From the NCBI RefSeq assembly GCF_021134715.1, contig NC_060023.1:5270001-5334000 (forward strand): 64,000 nt of DNA, in the 5' to 3' direction. The DNA is from Daphnia pulex (taxonomy: Eukaryota; Arthropoda; Branchiopoda; Diplostraca; Daphniidae). Below are positions 50,601-62,151 of this stretch, piece after piece (within the stretch, counting starts at the first letter, position 1; every line of letters begins with the position of its first letter). Under the pieces are notes generated by a model that worked only from the letters and a program-made list of their open reading frames with translations, was not told the origin of the DNA and did no database searches. A program made the position numbers and the translations under genes.

Positions 50601-53600
50601 TTTTTCAATGTCTCAAACCGCTTTTCATGAAGTTAACGGCTTTAGTCTTGAATGAAGGTTCCAGTTGATTAGTAGCCTCCAAATATTTAGTGACGTAGAT
50701 ATTAGGAGTGAAAAGGATCATGTTTTGCTCGCCACAACCCATCGGAAGACGGACGAGACCCGACAAACCCTATCAGATGGCAGCCATCGTCATTTGAGTA
50801 AATTTTTAAAATTTAGTACTCCTTTGTAGATTATTATATTTGCTTACCTGTAATGCAGGTCCCATAAGGTCACCAACGGCAGTCACCCAGGCTCTTGCCG
50901 ATCCTTCCACTAGATCATCGGGTAAAGCTAAATCCCAGACAATTGTTTTATCTTCGTCAAAATCTGTTTAAAAAAAAAAGTTCCATGTTAACAATGCGAC
51001 GCTGATTCTCCGCTTGAAAAGTTAGATACCTTTAGGACAAGCCATGTGAGAATGAACGCGTTCAACGGGGAAACCTTCTGGTACAACGAGCAGTTCCTTA
51101 ATCACATTATCGCTGAAAGCGGAATAATCATTACGTTCATTAACGAGGAAGATGGCAATAATATAACTGACGGAATCTACCCGACAGTTCAAAGATATCT
51201 CTTAAATCTTGAACACATATCAACGAGTACCTCGCACTTGGCAGAATTTCCGGGCCACAGTCTCCTGGATAGTTGTCGTCAATGGTGGCGAAGGCGGAAA
51301 CGTTGTGCGTGCCCATCTCGATGGCGTGGATAAGGAAATGATGAACCACACTGTCTCTGGCCGGGACGCAGAGCAGCACAGAGTCGGAGACGTTCATCAA
51401 TTCGAACTGCTCCGAGTAGGCCAGCGTCAATCGAATAGGCAACGGATGAGGCGCGTAATTGAACACGGAAATCTTGAGCTGCAGCTTCTCAGTTCGTTTC
51501 ACCGAGTAAGGCAAATGCAGTTCGACGAAGAAAGGCTGGAAGGCTTCGATGTTTGCGGATGAGCTCATGCCGAAACCCTGAGACTCGGAGACGCAAAGGG
51601 CTCGACCGACCCATGTGGTAATCGTATGAGGGAGGGTGACTGCTTTGCCGTATTCTCCTTGAGAACTGGCAAATTGAACGTCGTCAATTAATAGTGATTT
51701 TAATGGGTGTTATATATTTATTCAGCATACTTGAGATGAACCAAATCCCAGAGCCAGGTTTCAGGAAAGTAAGAACGAGCACTGACGGTTGATTTCAAAT
51801 CGACCACGTTGTCGTATGAATTAACTAAAATTGAAAAGTTGTGAATTAATTGAATGACTTAGGAAGACGAAACTTTCAACCAAACCATCTTCGGTCGCTT
51901 GAACAAACGTCCTTGATTCAGCATAGATTGCTTGGATGTTTCTCTCTATTCGAAACACAATTAAGTTAGTTGATTTAATACAAGCATAACACATGGAAAC
52001 GTAATTCGACGCTTATTGGAGTTATAAAGATAATTTACCGGAAGGTACTTCGGCCTGCATTTTCTTTAGTAATCCTCCACGACGCATGAGGTACATTGGG
52101 AAAATCCTCGACTCCTCTGAGCACGGTCGAGTTTCAATGTTTAAATCAGACATAACCAGCACTCCAGCATGCTGTGAAAACAATTGGTTTTTAGAGAAAA
52201 GATATTGAAAAATTTGGTATTGGTCTCAGTTACATCAAAAGCTTCCATGGCGTCTTTGAATTGGGCGGTAAAGTGTCCGATAAAAAATGATCGCTTCCGG
52301 CGACGAAGATCATCATCAAAAGTACGACCCGACTGTTCATTTTCTGTTTAACAAAACAATAAAATTATGAAGGATTTTTTTTTTTTTTTTAAGGAATAAG
52401 TTTAATATTTTGTCTTACTTTTTTCACAGTATTTCCAGTCAGGTGTGACTTGCTGGGGATAACTACCAGCAGGAATGTGCAGGCCGGGCAACCAACTGTA
52501 AATGTTTGATTCGGATAACTGTAGATCCGGTCTTGCGTAAGTGACACTTCGATCGACGACAGAATAACCGCAAATGGAACCAGCGCTAGCTTTCAAATTC
52601 ATCGTCACATTTTGACCGGGTTGCTTTTTCTTGGACGACCAAGAAAATTTCACCTTTAAAAAAAATTAAAAAAATCAGTTATCTTCGTGAATATATTTTG
52701 GGCTAAGAAATGCTCCGTACTGGATTTGGGAAGCAGTTTTCAATCGGTATGTCAATGTGAGCAGTGACCACTTCTCTGTCATCCCGGACATAATAGGCCA
52801 GCAAGGACATTTTAGGGGCCAATTCGGGAACGATTTCGATTTCAAATTCCAAGTCGCCGACGGGTTTCAATGAAGATTCGACGTCAGACTCGGATTCTGA
52901 CCCACCATTATCACTTCGCTTGTTGAGCAGCGTTTCACCCAAACTCAAATCGATGTTGTCTTCCTCGCGGAATTTGACTTGTTTCACGCCCGTTTGCATG
53001 ACGTCACCCCTGGCCATCACCTGCAGTACCAGACATTTCTAGAATCAACCCACAAGCTTCTAAATCTAGTTTCACTATTCAAACTGACAATGTAGTGAAC
53101 GTTAAAGTTGATATCCTTATCTGCGGTGAAGTAGAGCTTGACCGGAAGCACCGAAAGACAGGGGACATCTTTCGGATAATTAGGAGGCGGAACGAAGACC
53201 ATGGAGCTATTACTGGGCGAATAGAGACTGCGGATATTGAACTGAGTTTCAGCGATGACATCCAGCTGAGGACCCACAGCTCGGCGCTTCCTCCTGTTTG
53301 GTATCGTTGCCTGCGACCGCAAAATAAAAAAATAAAAAAGTTGCACATCACCGACACTCTGAATTCAACAAAAAGAAATCTAAACTTTTACTTTGATATT
53401 GTACTCTGTTATTTCCGGCTCAGTAGGAAGCAATTCGAAACTGACAAATCCGTTGGCATCTGTCTCACGAAGAGAGCAATACTTTGGCGTGTTGCTGACG
53501 CTTGGACGCTTCACGCTGGGCCTGCGATGGATATTCTCTTCTTTGACGTCACTGTTGGCGATCGTGGGATTGGCGCAAATTTCAACGGAGGTGCCGACTG

Positions 53601-55215
53601 CCGGTTGATTATCAGCCGTAGTCACTTTGATTTTCCCGTAGTAAGGTAGACCGCTTTTAAAAGTGCTGCTGCTCCATGTGGCAATGTCAATCGACATTGT
53701 TTGACGCTGGATTTCGGTACTCCACGTGCTGTTCATTTCGATCCCTGTACCCTGTTCAGTCACAATCGCCAGGACCTGACAGAAAAATGGGAAAACAATT
53801 GGGTAAATAATAATGATCAATATGATGTAACTGGTAGCTTACTTGGAAAGTCTTTTGAATAGATCCGGTGTAAGAAGAGATGCCAATTTCATCACCCGAC
53901 ACTTTAAAGTTGAAGCAACCAGTGTCCCCATTCAAAACACCACTCCTGTCAAAATCAACGACGGGAACTGTTGACATGAAATTCCGGCGGAAACCATACC
54001 GAGAATCTGATTTAACTTTAAAGTTAGCTTTCACGTTGCCTCTGACTGGTTGGCCATAACTATATCTGTTTAATTGAACAATAACGTATTTATTATATGT
54101 GACAGTATAAGTAGCTGTTTTGTGTGCGGAAATAGATTCTTATACTTTGCACAGACGGAGATGATAATTTTCTGAACAGATCGATCCCCATCCTGGTTGT
54201 AGGAGATAAACGGTGGAGCATTGATGTTAACTTCAAATTTGGGCAGAACGTATTCGCGCACTTCGAAATATCGTACGCCTCTTTCATGTGACTCTCGTTC
54301 CATTTGAATCTTCCACACCCCCTGCAAGAGAAAAAAAAGGGTGTGGTAGATGACGAGGTAACGCTTCGTTAAATTCGCAAATTCCAAACCAATCAATTTA
54401 CTTGAACGGGCTCCACAGAAAGTTGGAGTTCCAACTGATGAAGACCGTGAACGGTGGTCAAATTTGTCCATTGGACTATAGTCGCCCCAGTCGGATCCTC
54501 CACCCAGACGCGCTTAATCTGAATAAAATGACGGTGATGACCTTGTGATTGTTGCCGATGAAGGAAATTGGGGCGTGCGGAATATTTAAAAGAAGAAAAA
54601 AAAAGGGAAAAAATAAAGAGACAAACCAGGTCTAGTAGAGGATACAGGATGTGATTCAGACTAAGTATTCTGAAGCGGACCAGCTGGCCTGGAGTGTACC
54701 AAGCTTTATCAGTCTGAATCAAGTGGATGGTCTCGAGTTGCCTTATAGCCACTTCCTTGATGCTGTCCACTGTGTAATCGGGCAAATTTTCGAAACGCAT
54801 TCGCCAACGCAAGCGGCCACTCGTTTCGCCAGTCATAGGCACCGACAATTTGATGCAATCTTTCGGACCTGAAGAATGCGATAACACAAATATTGAAATG
54901 AATGCAAGATAGTAGGCATGTAGTAGGAAATGAATTGAATAAAGTCATTATTTCAATTAAGAAGAACAGCAATTATTTTTATAAATCTATACCTTTCATA
55001 CGATGATTGTGTGAAGCGTAAACTTCGTCACCCTCTCTGGCCATTAGATCCAGAGTGCAATTAGCTGTGGTGTGGCTGCCTTCAATAGAGACACAAAATG
55101 TCTCGACGCTGTTAGACAGGAGACTTTTCGGTCCAGTGAGTAGATATCCTTGCATCGCCATCGTTAAGGTAGCCCTCCATAGCAAGAACACTAATAATTT
55201 GGTGATGTTCGTCAT
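47660..55215 (-). CDS. Thioester-containing protein of the alpha-2-macroglobulin/complement C3 superfamily
   Basis: This predicted secreted innate-immune protein comprises 27 phase-consistent exons running from 55215-54993 to 47823-47660. They give 1,794 residues, longer than typical TEP or A2M (about 1,450). A signal peptide (MTNITKLLVFLLWRATLTMA) is followed by macroglobulin domains with TDKAWYTPGQLVRFRIL and YFEVREYVLPKFEV. RRKRR occurs at about 460-464 and RRRKR at 721-725, at the bait or beta/alpha-junction position. YFPETWLWDL precedes the thioester MGCGEQN (Cys1063, Gln1066). A His at 1177 (TVLHRDLKGGL) sits where C3 has its catalytic His. The receptor-binding domain follows (LIEIGFVSGFEVDKASL, GDTVVLYFDQI). 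A Ser/Pro-rich linker (about 1556-1665) leads to a Cys-rich end resembling an NTR/C345C module. No six-Cys anaphylatoxin domain is visible. Confidence 0.92.
50725..50736 (-). other. Thioester motif codons (CGEQ)
   Basis: TGT GGC GAG CAA encodes Cys-Gly-Glu-Gln within MGCGEQNM. In this superfamily the Cys and Gln side chains form the internal thioester. Both residues are intact, unlike in insect Mcr-type members. Confidence 0.9.
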
Positions 55216-56531
55216 CACTGAATCTAAAATAACGAAATATTTTTCAAATTCAGTTTAAGAAACAATTAAAAATGATAGTGGAATAACTTAAAAGAAATCG
55301 AGTGCAAGTGTTGAATGACAAATATTTCCGAGACATTCTGAATGAAAAATATAGGCACGAGTTTCAAGGTACTTCCTGTTTTGATTTCTTACACACTTTA
55401 TGGAAACCAAGGATGGCGTAGAAGGAAATTGATAACACTTAACACTGGGTGGTTAGTATTCAAATATCTTTTAATCGTATTCTAAGAATAAAAGATGACC
55501 CTACCTTCATTGAATAGAAACGTATGATTGCGTTCACTTTTCCAGCGCCTACGCCAAAAGGAAAACGTATTGTGGTTGGTGATTTGTTAAGGATGTGACG
55601 AGCTTCTGTTTTGCGGCACGACTGATTTCTTAAACTGAGACGCCAGAGTATATGCTATAAAGCCAACAGCTCTAGGAGGGGGATCTTTTAAAAGAAAAAG
55701 AAAAAATAAAGAAAGCTGAAGCAGCGCAAGAAGAGAGGGATTGACTGCAGATGTGGAACATTTTGGGGGTTCACAGGTCAAGTTCCACTAACGCAAGAAA
55801 CATGAGAAAACGCATTTCTGAGTCGCAACTCAACATCAACACATATGCTTCATCACCAGTTTACATTAAAAATATTTATGTTGTGAAATAATTCGCACGT
55901 CCCTATTGAAGGATAACGAAATTGTGGAAACCCAAACTATTCAGCAACTAAACAAAACATTTACTAGATCTGAACGTCAACAACTTTAGAGTCCACGTCA
56001 TCCGTTATTCTACGAATAGTCTAACAATAATGAAAGGGTTTTTCCAATTTCTTCAGAATGTCGTAACTTCATCTACAACATTTGCCTCTGCAAACTATAT
56101 AATTATACTACTAAACCTTGCTTGATAAAAATATTGCCTGCACAATGTTTTTGAACGCTTTCGACCAGTGATACTTAACCGACTGCAGGCAGACACCACA
56201 ATCTCGAGATGTTAGTCTTACTCAATGATCTTGTTGTTCCCACTGTAAGAGAATGGATGCGGGATGAAAGATAATGAATTAAACGATTAAAAGTTAAATT
56301 CCAACCAATTTTTTCCTCCGTTGAACCTTCAGAATGCTAGCTAAAACCAGATTGCCTTTCGTCGACTCTTCTCAGTGTAGTCTTTAAGCTGCTCTTGCAT
56401 TAGTTAACACTACCAACAAATTTGAAGGAAACCTTTAAACCAAGTCGCAAATCCAAGAGTAGTTTGATTATGCCTTTTTATTGACTTGATCACATTTCAA
56501 GAATAGAACAAGTAGGCACAAATGGACACGT
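55216..56531. other. Intergenic region
   Basis: The interval lies between the thioester protein start and the RpS20 stop, both on the minus strand. It should contain the promoter and 5' UTR of the thioester gene and the RpS20 3' UTR. No coding frame is supported. Confidence 0.45.
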
Positions 56532-57106
<575 letters not shown>

Positions 57107-57898
57107 GTTTGAAGTTTACAATTCACGGCTTGGCCGAGATGATCACGGATAATTCGCGACCAGGCGCTGAACCAAGCTCGCAAAGTGGAGTGAATGAGAG
57201 CAGACGCTGGAGGTCTGAAGCGGATAAAAAATGGCTGACATGGGAAGCGCAACGTTGTGACTATTAAAGCATTTTTGAGAATATATTATTATTTTGTTTG
57301 AATTTATTTATTTCAAGAAATTTTTGCAAGTATTTAGTTTTTATTTTATGATATTAATGTTATTAATGAAATATTAATAAAAATACAAGATAAGAATGAA
57401 ATATTTTAATTTTGGCAACGTAAGCTGGATGTTTGAGATTATTTTCAAACCAGAGCCCTTGATGGCTCTGTTCAAACTAAAAAATTTCAACTCTGGACCG
57501 AAGTTGTCTAAAGAAACGGTTCGATAAAGTAAAGTTAATTCAGTTTTCTTATGGAAACATAGTTTAAGAACCTTGAAATAAACCCTTACAAACCTTCAAG
57601 TTAATTAACTGAAGAATGGGGCTTAAAAGTAAATTTATGGAATGTAACAAAATACTAAAATATTCGTTATTATGCACGATTAAAGCCGTGTTAACTTATT
57701 CCATCATTTTGTAAGGATAACTTGCGAAGAATTTGACCTTTATGGTTCTTGTTAACAGGCCAAATTTATAATTTCGTGACTTGTAGACAGGATTTTGCAA
57801 CACATACGTTTGATCGCGGGAGTTAGTTTTCTATAATGTAAAGAGTGAAAAAAAAATTGGAACTGGGTCAACAATACTTTGTATTTACTATTCCTAAT
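57107..57898. other. Intergenic region upstream of RpS20
   Basis: It contains the RpS20 5' UTR and promoter at its low end and the VARS2 3' UTR at its high end. It is AT-rich and no frame is supported. Confidence 0.45.
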
Positions 57899-60800
57899 TT
57901 ACAGTTCGTCTAACTTTTGGGCATATAATTTTAAACTGTTAATTTCGTTTCGCAACGAGTCAGCTTTTTGTCGGTGAATTTCTTGCACATGAGAAGGGGC
58001 ACTCAGTTGGTATGAAGATGAGTTCATATTAGCTTCCATCCGAGCAAGTTTATCGATAAGTTTCCTCATCTTATCTTGATTTTTCTTAAGCTCCGCTCGC
58101 AGATCAACCATCCCTGCAATATTGACATGTACAGAGCAACTGTCAACTGTACGAGATACCCAGACTTTTTCTTTCGAATTTTGTAGACGCCGCTCCTCAC
58201 AAATAGTCACAGATTCCAGTCCACCAATAGTTGCCATAAGCTTGGAATACTGATCGCTTTTACTTAAAATATTTTCGGATGAGCAGATGAGGATGGCTAA
58301 GAAAAAAAAAATTTACTACCGATAAAACATTTTAGAAATTAATTTTATTTGATACCTTCTGGCTTTGACTTGGCTAATCCGTACTCCACTTTCACATTTC
58401 GTAATTCTGTGACGACCCGTAAGATTAAATCGACATTTTGTTCAAGCTCGGCATTTTTCCATATAGCAAACTGTAAGAAATATTTGATAATAAAATATAA
58501 ATGTGTATGCTTTGATGTAAACCAAAATAATAACCTCATCTTTCACGGGATATTTAGCAATAAGAATGCTCATGGATCGTGGCGATTGGATTCCATGATC
58601 GGCAAGTTTCTTATGCAGGCGCTGATAAAGCTCTTCGCCTTTAAAGATAGTGCGGTAGGTAAAACACTATTAACGTGGGCTACGCTAAAATACTAAATAT
58701 TTAAAACTTACTAAGAAAAGGCATAAAAGGGGCCAAACAGCGAAGTGCCACATCTAAGCAAATTGCAAGAACATGGGCAGATTCTTGTTTATCCACCCCA
58801 GTTAAAGGTTTGATAGCTTCTAGGTAAACATCGCAAAGACTCCCATACAAAAAAGTGTAGAGTGCATCCGTGGCGTGATGGAAATCGTATCTCGACAATG
58901 CACTGTTGACTTGGCTGACCATTTTATCCAGGCCATTCATAATCCATTGATTCATGAGGGACGAATGGTTCGGATCCTTTCGCAAATAAATGTCGTTTGA
59001 GCTTTTTTGCGGAAATGTTTCATCCAAAAGCTGAAACAAAAACCGAGTAGCCTGCCATATTTTGTTGCAAAAAAGGCGGTTTTTCTTTAAAGTTGCCATG
59101 TCCAGGTTAATAAAATGACCTATTCAGACAAATTGTACAATACGGTTGATGAATTAACACAACTTAACAATGAAAATTACTTTTAACATTGTAGGAGCAA
59201 AGGGTAAATCTCAAAGCGTCAGATCCTGTTTGTGGTATTCCGTCAGGAAATGTAACCCTCTTTTCTGCCATAGCCTTTTCAAATTCTTTTGAAGAAAGAT
59301 GCCCTTTTTTGAGGCTGGATTCCAGTTGATCTTCCAAGCACTGACATATATTTAAGAATGAACTAATGAAGTATAAATTTAAAAAATAGGAGTACTTTTA
59401 GGGATGAACCATAAACTATATCCAACGGATCGATCACATTCCCCAAAGATTTTGACATTTTGCGCCCTTGACTATCGCAAATGATGCCGTGCAAAAGAAC
59501 TTCCTACAAAACAGAAACATTTACTAATATTTGTTAAATCTTTAAACTTATTTCTAGACAACCTTGAATGGTAACTCTCCGGTTAGTTCCAGACTCATCA
59601 TTACCATACGAGCAACCCAGAAAAATAGAATGTCGTGTCCTGTTTCCATCAAATTAAGTGGGAATAAATTTTTGAGATCAATCGTCTGTCAAACAAATTA
59701 CTTGTTAAGGCATCGATAAAATAAAAAATTGCAAGTAACGTTACTTGTTCAGGCCATCCACAGACTGAAAAAGGAAAGAGCGACGAAGAAAACCACGTAT
59801 CGAGTACGTCTTCATCTTGACTGACTGTTGAAAAGGGAAGATTTTGATGTTTGGCGAGTTCGACAGCTTGCTGGAAATTATGCGCTGCGATCCAAGTTGC
59901 ATCATTTTCTCCAGCAAAACGATATGCAGGTACACGATGACCCCACCAAAGTTGACGCGAGATGCACCAATCTCTAATATTGCCGAGCCATTCAAACCAG
60001 ACGTTTTCAAAATGAGGAGGATGAATTTTTAAATTGCCACTTTTGACCGCTTCCATGGCTCTTTGCGCCATCTCTTGTGTGTCAACGAACCACTAAAAAA
60101 ATGAATTTGCAATTAAAAATTTTACAAATCATATTTTCGACAAAAAACTGGTACCAAAAGGATCAGAACTGTGACTCAAATATGACCACACATTTGTAAA
60201 TTGAAATTTATTAAGTTTACAAAACTAACCTGCGGTCTTAAAAGGGGTTCAATTACATCGCCAGATCGACTACACCGTGGTACACTCATTTGGTGAGGTA
60301 AAATACTGTTCAACAGGTTATTATCGCGTAAAAATTGTATCATCTTTTCCCTCAGTTCAAACCGAGGTAGTCCCTGAAAAATAATCATTAGATGTATTAA
60401 AATTATTTACAGTGTTGTATAAGATTTTGCATACGCTGAATTCGCTGCAGTTTTTATTTGCTATTCCCTGATTGTCGAAAATGCTAAGCATTTCAATACC
60501 ATGACGCACTGCTATTTCATAATCTTTTTGATCATGTGCCGGAGTAACCTTTACAGCACCTACATTTAAAATCAATTGAGCCAAGTGTTTGTGTACCTTA
60601 TAATTGAATGCACGTTTTACGCCAACAAGTTTTATTATAGCGAAAGTGAGCTTACCTGTTCCAAATTCCTGATCAACCATAGAATCAGCAATAATAGGTA
60701 ATTTATCGTGGCGAATTGGATGAACAACTGATCTACCGATGTATTTGCTGTAGCGTACGTCTTCAGGATTGACTGCGATTGCCATATCACCCAAAATAGT

Positions 60801-61897
60801 TTCTAAAACGAAAATAACAATTTACATTTACATCTGTCTTTTTTTTTTCCAAAAAATATTTATACCTGGTCTAGTCGTGGACACCGCAATACGTTCATCG
60901 GAGTCGGACAATTTGTAGTCAAACTTATAAATATACCCGAATGTGACTGGTTTATCATATCCTGGGACAGATATTCCCTGTGGCCCATCAATCGACTGGT
61001 GATCAACTTCGATGTCTGAAATGGCAGATCGCAACTGACAAGACCAATTCACTAGGCTTTCCTTCCGATAAATTTTTCCTTTTTGGTGAAGTCGAATAAA
61101 CGCTTCATTAACTGCATAACAAAGTTTCTAGAGAAAAACAGATATTTCCATTACTTTATTGAATAAATGTTGCAAGTTACTAATGATTTTCAATTATATT
61201 GTTTGTAACTGCTATAGCTTAGACTGAAATATAAACTTACTGGATCCATTGTAAAGACTGCTTTGTCCCAATTCAAGGTTGAACCTAATCCTTTTAACTG
61301 CTGATAAATGATGTCTTGTTTTTCATGTTTCCACTTCCAAATTTCTTCAACAAATTTGTCACGACCCAGCTGCTCACGTGTCAGGTTTTGAGATTTCAAA
61401 TTTTTCTCAACTATAGCTTGTGTAGCTATTCCAGCATGGTCACATCCTGGAAACCAGTATGTATCTTTCCCATTCATTCTATTCCTGACAAGACATATAA
61501 TTATTTTCATGAAATCATTAACAATATAGACTTACAAAGACGATGTACCAGCAAACTAGAGAATCCTGAATGGCACATGTTAAGGCATGTCCAATATGGA
61601 GACTACCAGTAATGTTTGGTGGAGGAAGAACCATGGAAAACTTTTCACTGGATGATAAAGGCCTATGCTGCTTAAAAAATGAGTTAGACTCCCACCATTC
61701 ATACCACTTTCCTTCTACTAAGGCAGGCGAATAAGCTTTCGGCATATCACTATTGACATCTGTACAAAATGAAAAACAAGGTAAGTTATGGTTGATTCCT
61801 TCAAACGAATAATTTATTCTTTACTTTTTGGTAAATTTATTGTAGCACAAGATCTGTATGATAAGGGAAATAGTTGTTTAGGGGCCCGTTTCCACAT
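57899..61897 (-). CDS. VARS2: Valyl-tRNA synthetase, mitochondrial type
   Basis: This class I synthetase charges tRNA-Val. Fifteen exons join in phase: 61897-61825, 61759-61549, 61484-61241, 61127-60866, 60802-60656, 60559-60435, 60373-60230, 60092-59745, 59685-59563, 59503-59396, 59340-59181, 59119-58712, 58638-58535, 58470-58356, 58296-57899. The product has 989 residues. [19 protein letters not shown] is basic, free of acids and fits a mitochondrial presequence. The HIGH signature ([16 protein letters not shown]) is at 79-82 and KMSKS at 574-578. Other family segments are [44 protein letters not shown] and [11 protein letters not shown]. The C-terminus is a coiled-coil-like tail as in bacterial ValRS. 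An in-frame ATG at 62023 could extend the N-terminus by 42 residues; I prefer 61897 because only it gives a clean targeting peptide. Confidence 0.95.
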
Positions 61898-62151
61898 TTT
61901 AGGAAGGCCGGTTGTTTTGAAAAACAAAGTAGACGAAAACTGAAACTCACAATAGCAACATGCTTTTTCACTGTTGCCATGTTTTTTAACACAAGTAAAG
62001 ATAATAAAAATCCGAAGAAACATTTAAAAAAAAAACGAAAAAAACCCAAACCACGTATGTATTGAGGAATAACGATAAATTTTATGATTGGGAAAGCAAA
62101 TATTTTAATCCTTGCACGAAATCAGATGAAATTCATTTGGTAAAATGTAAG

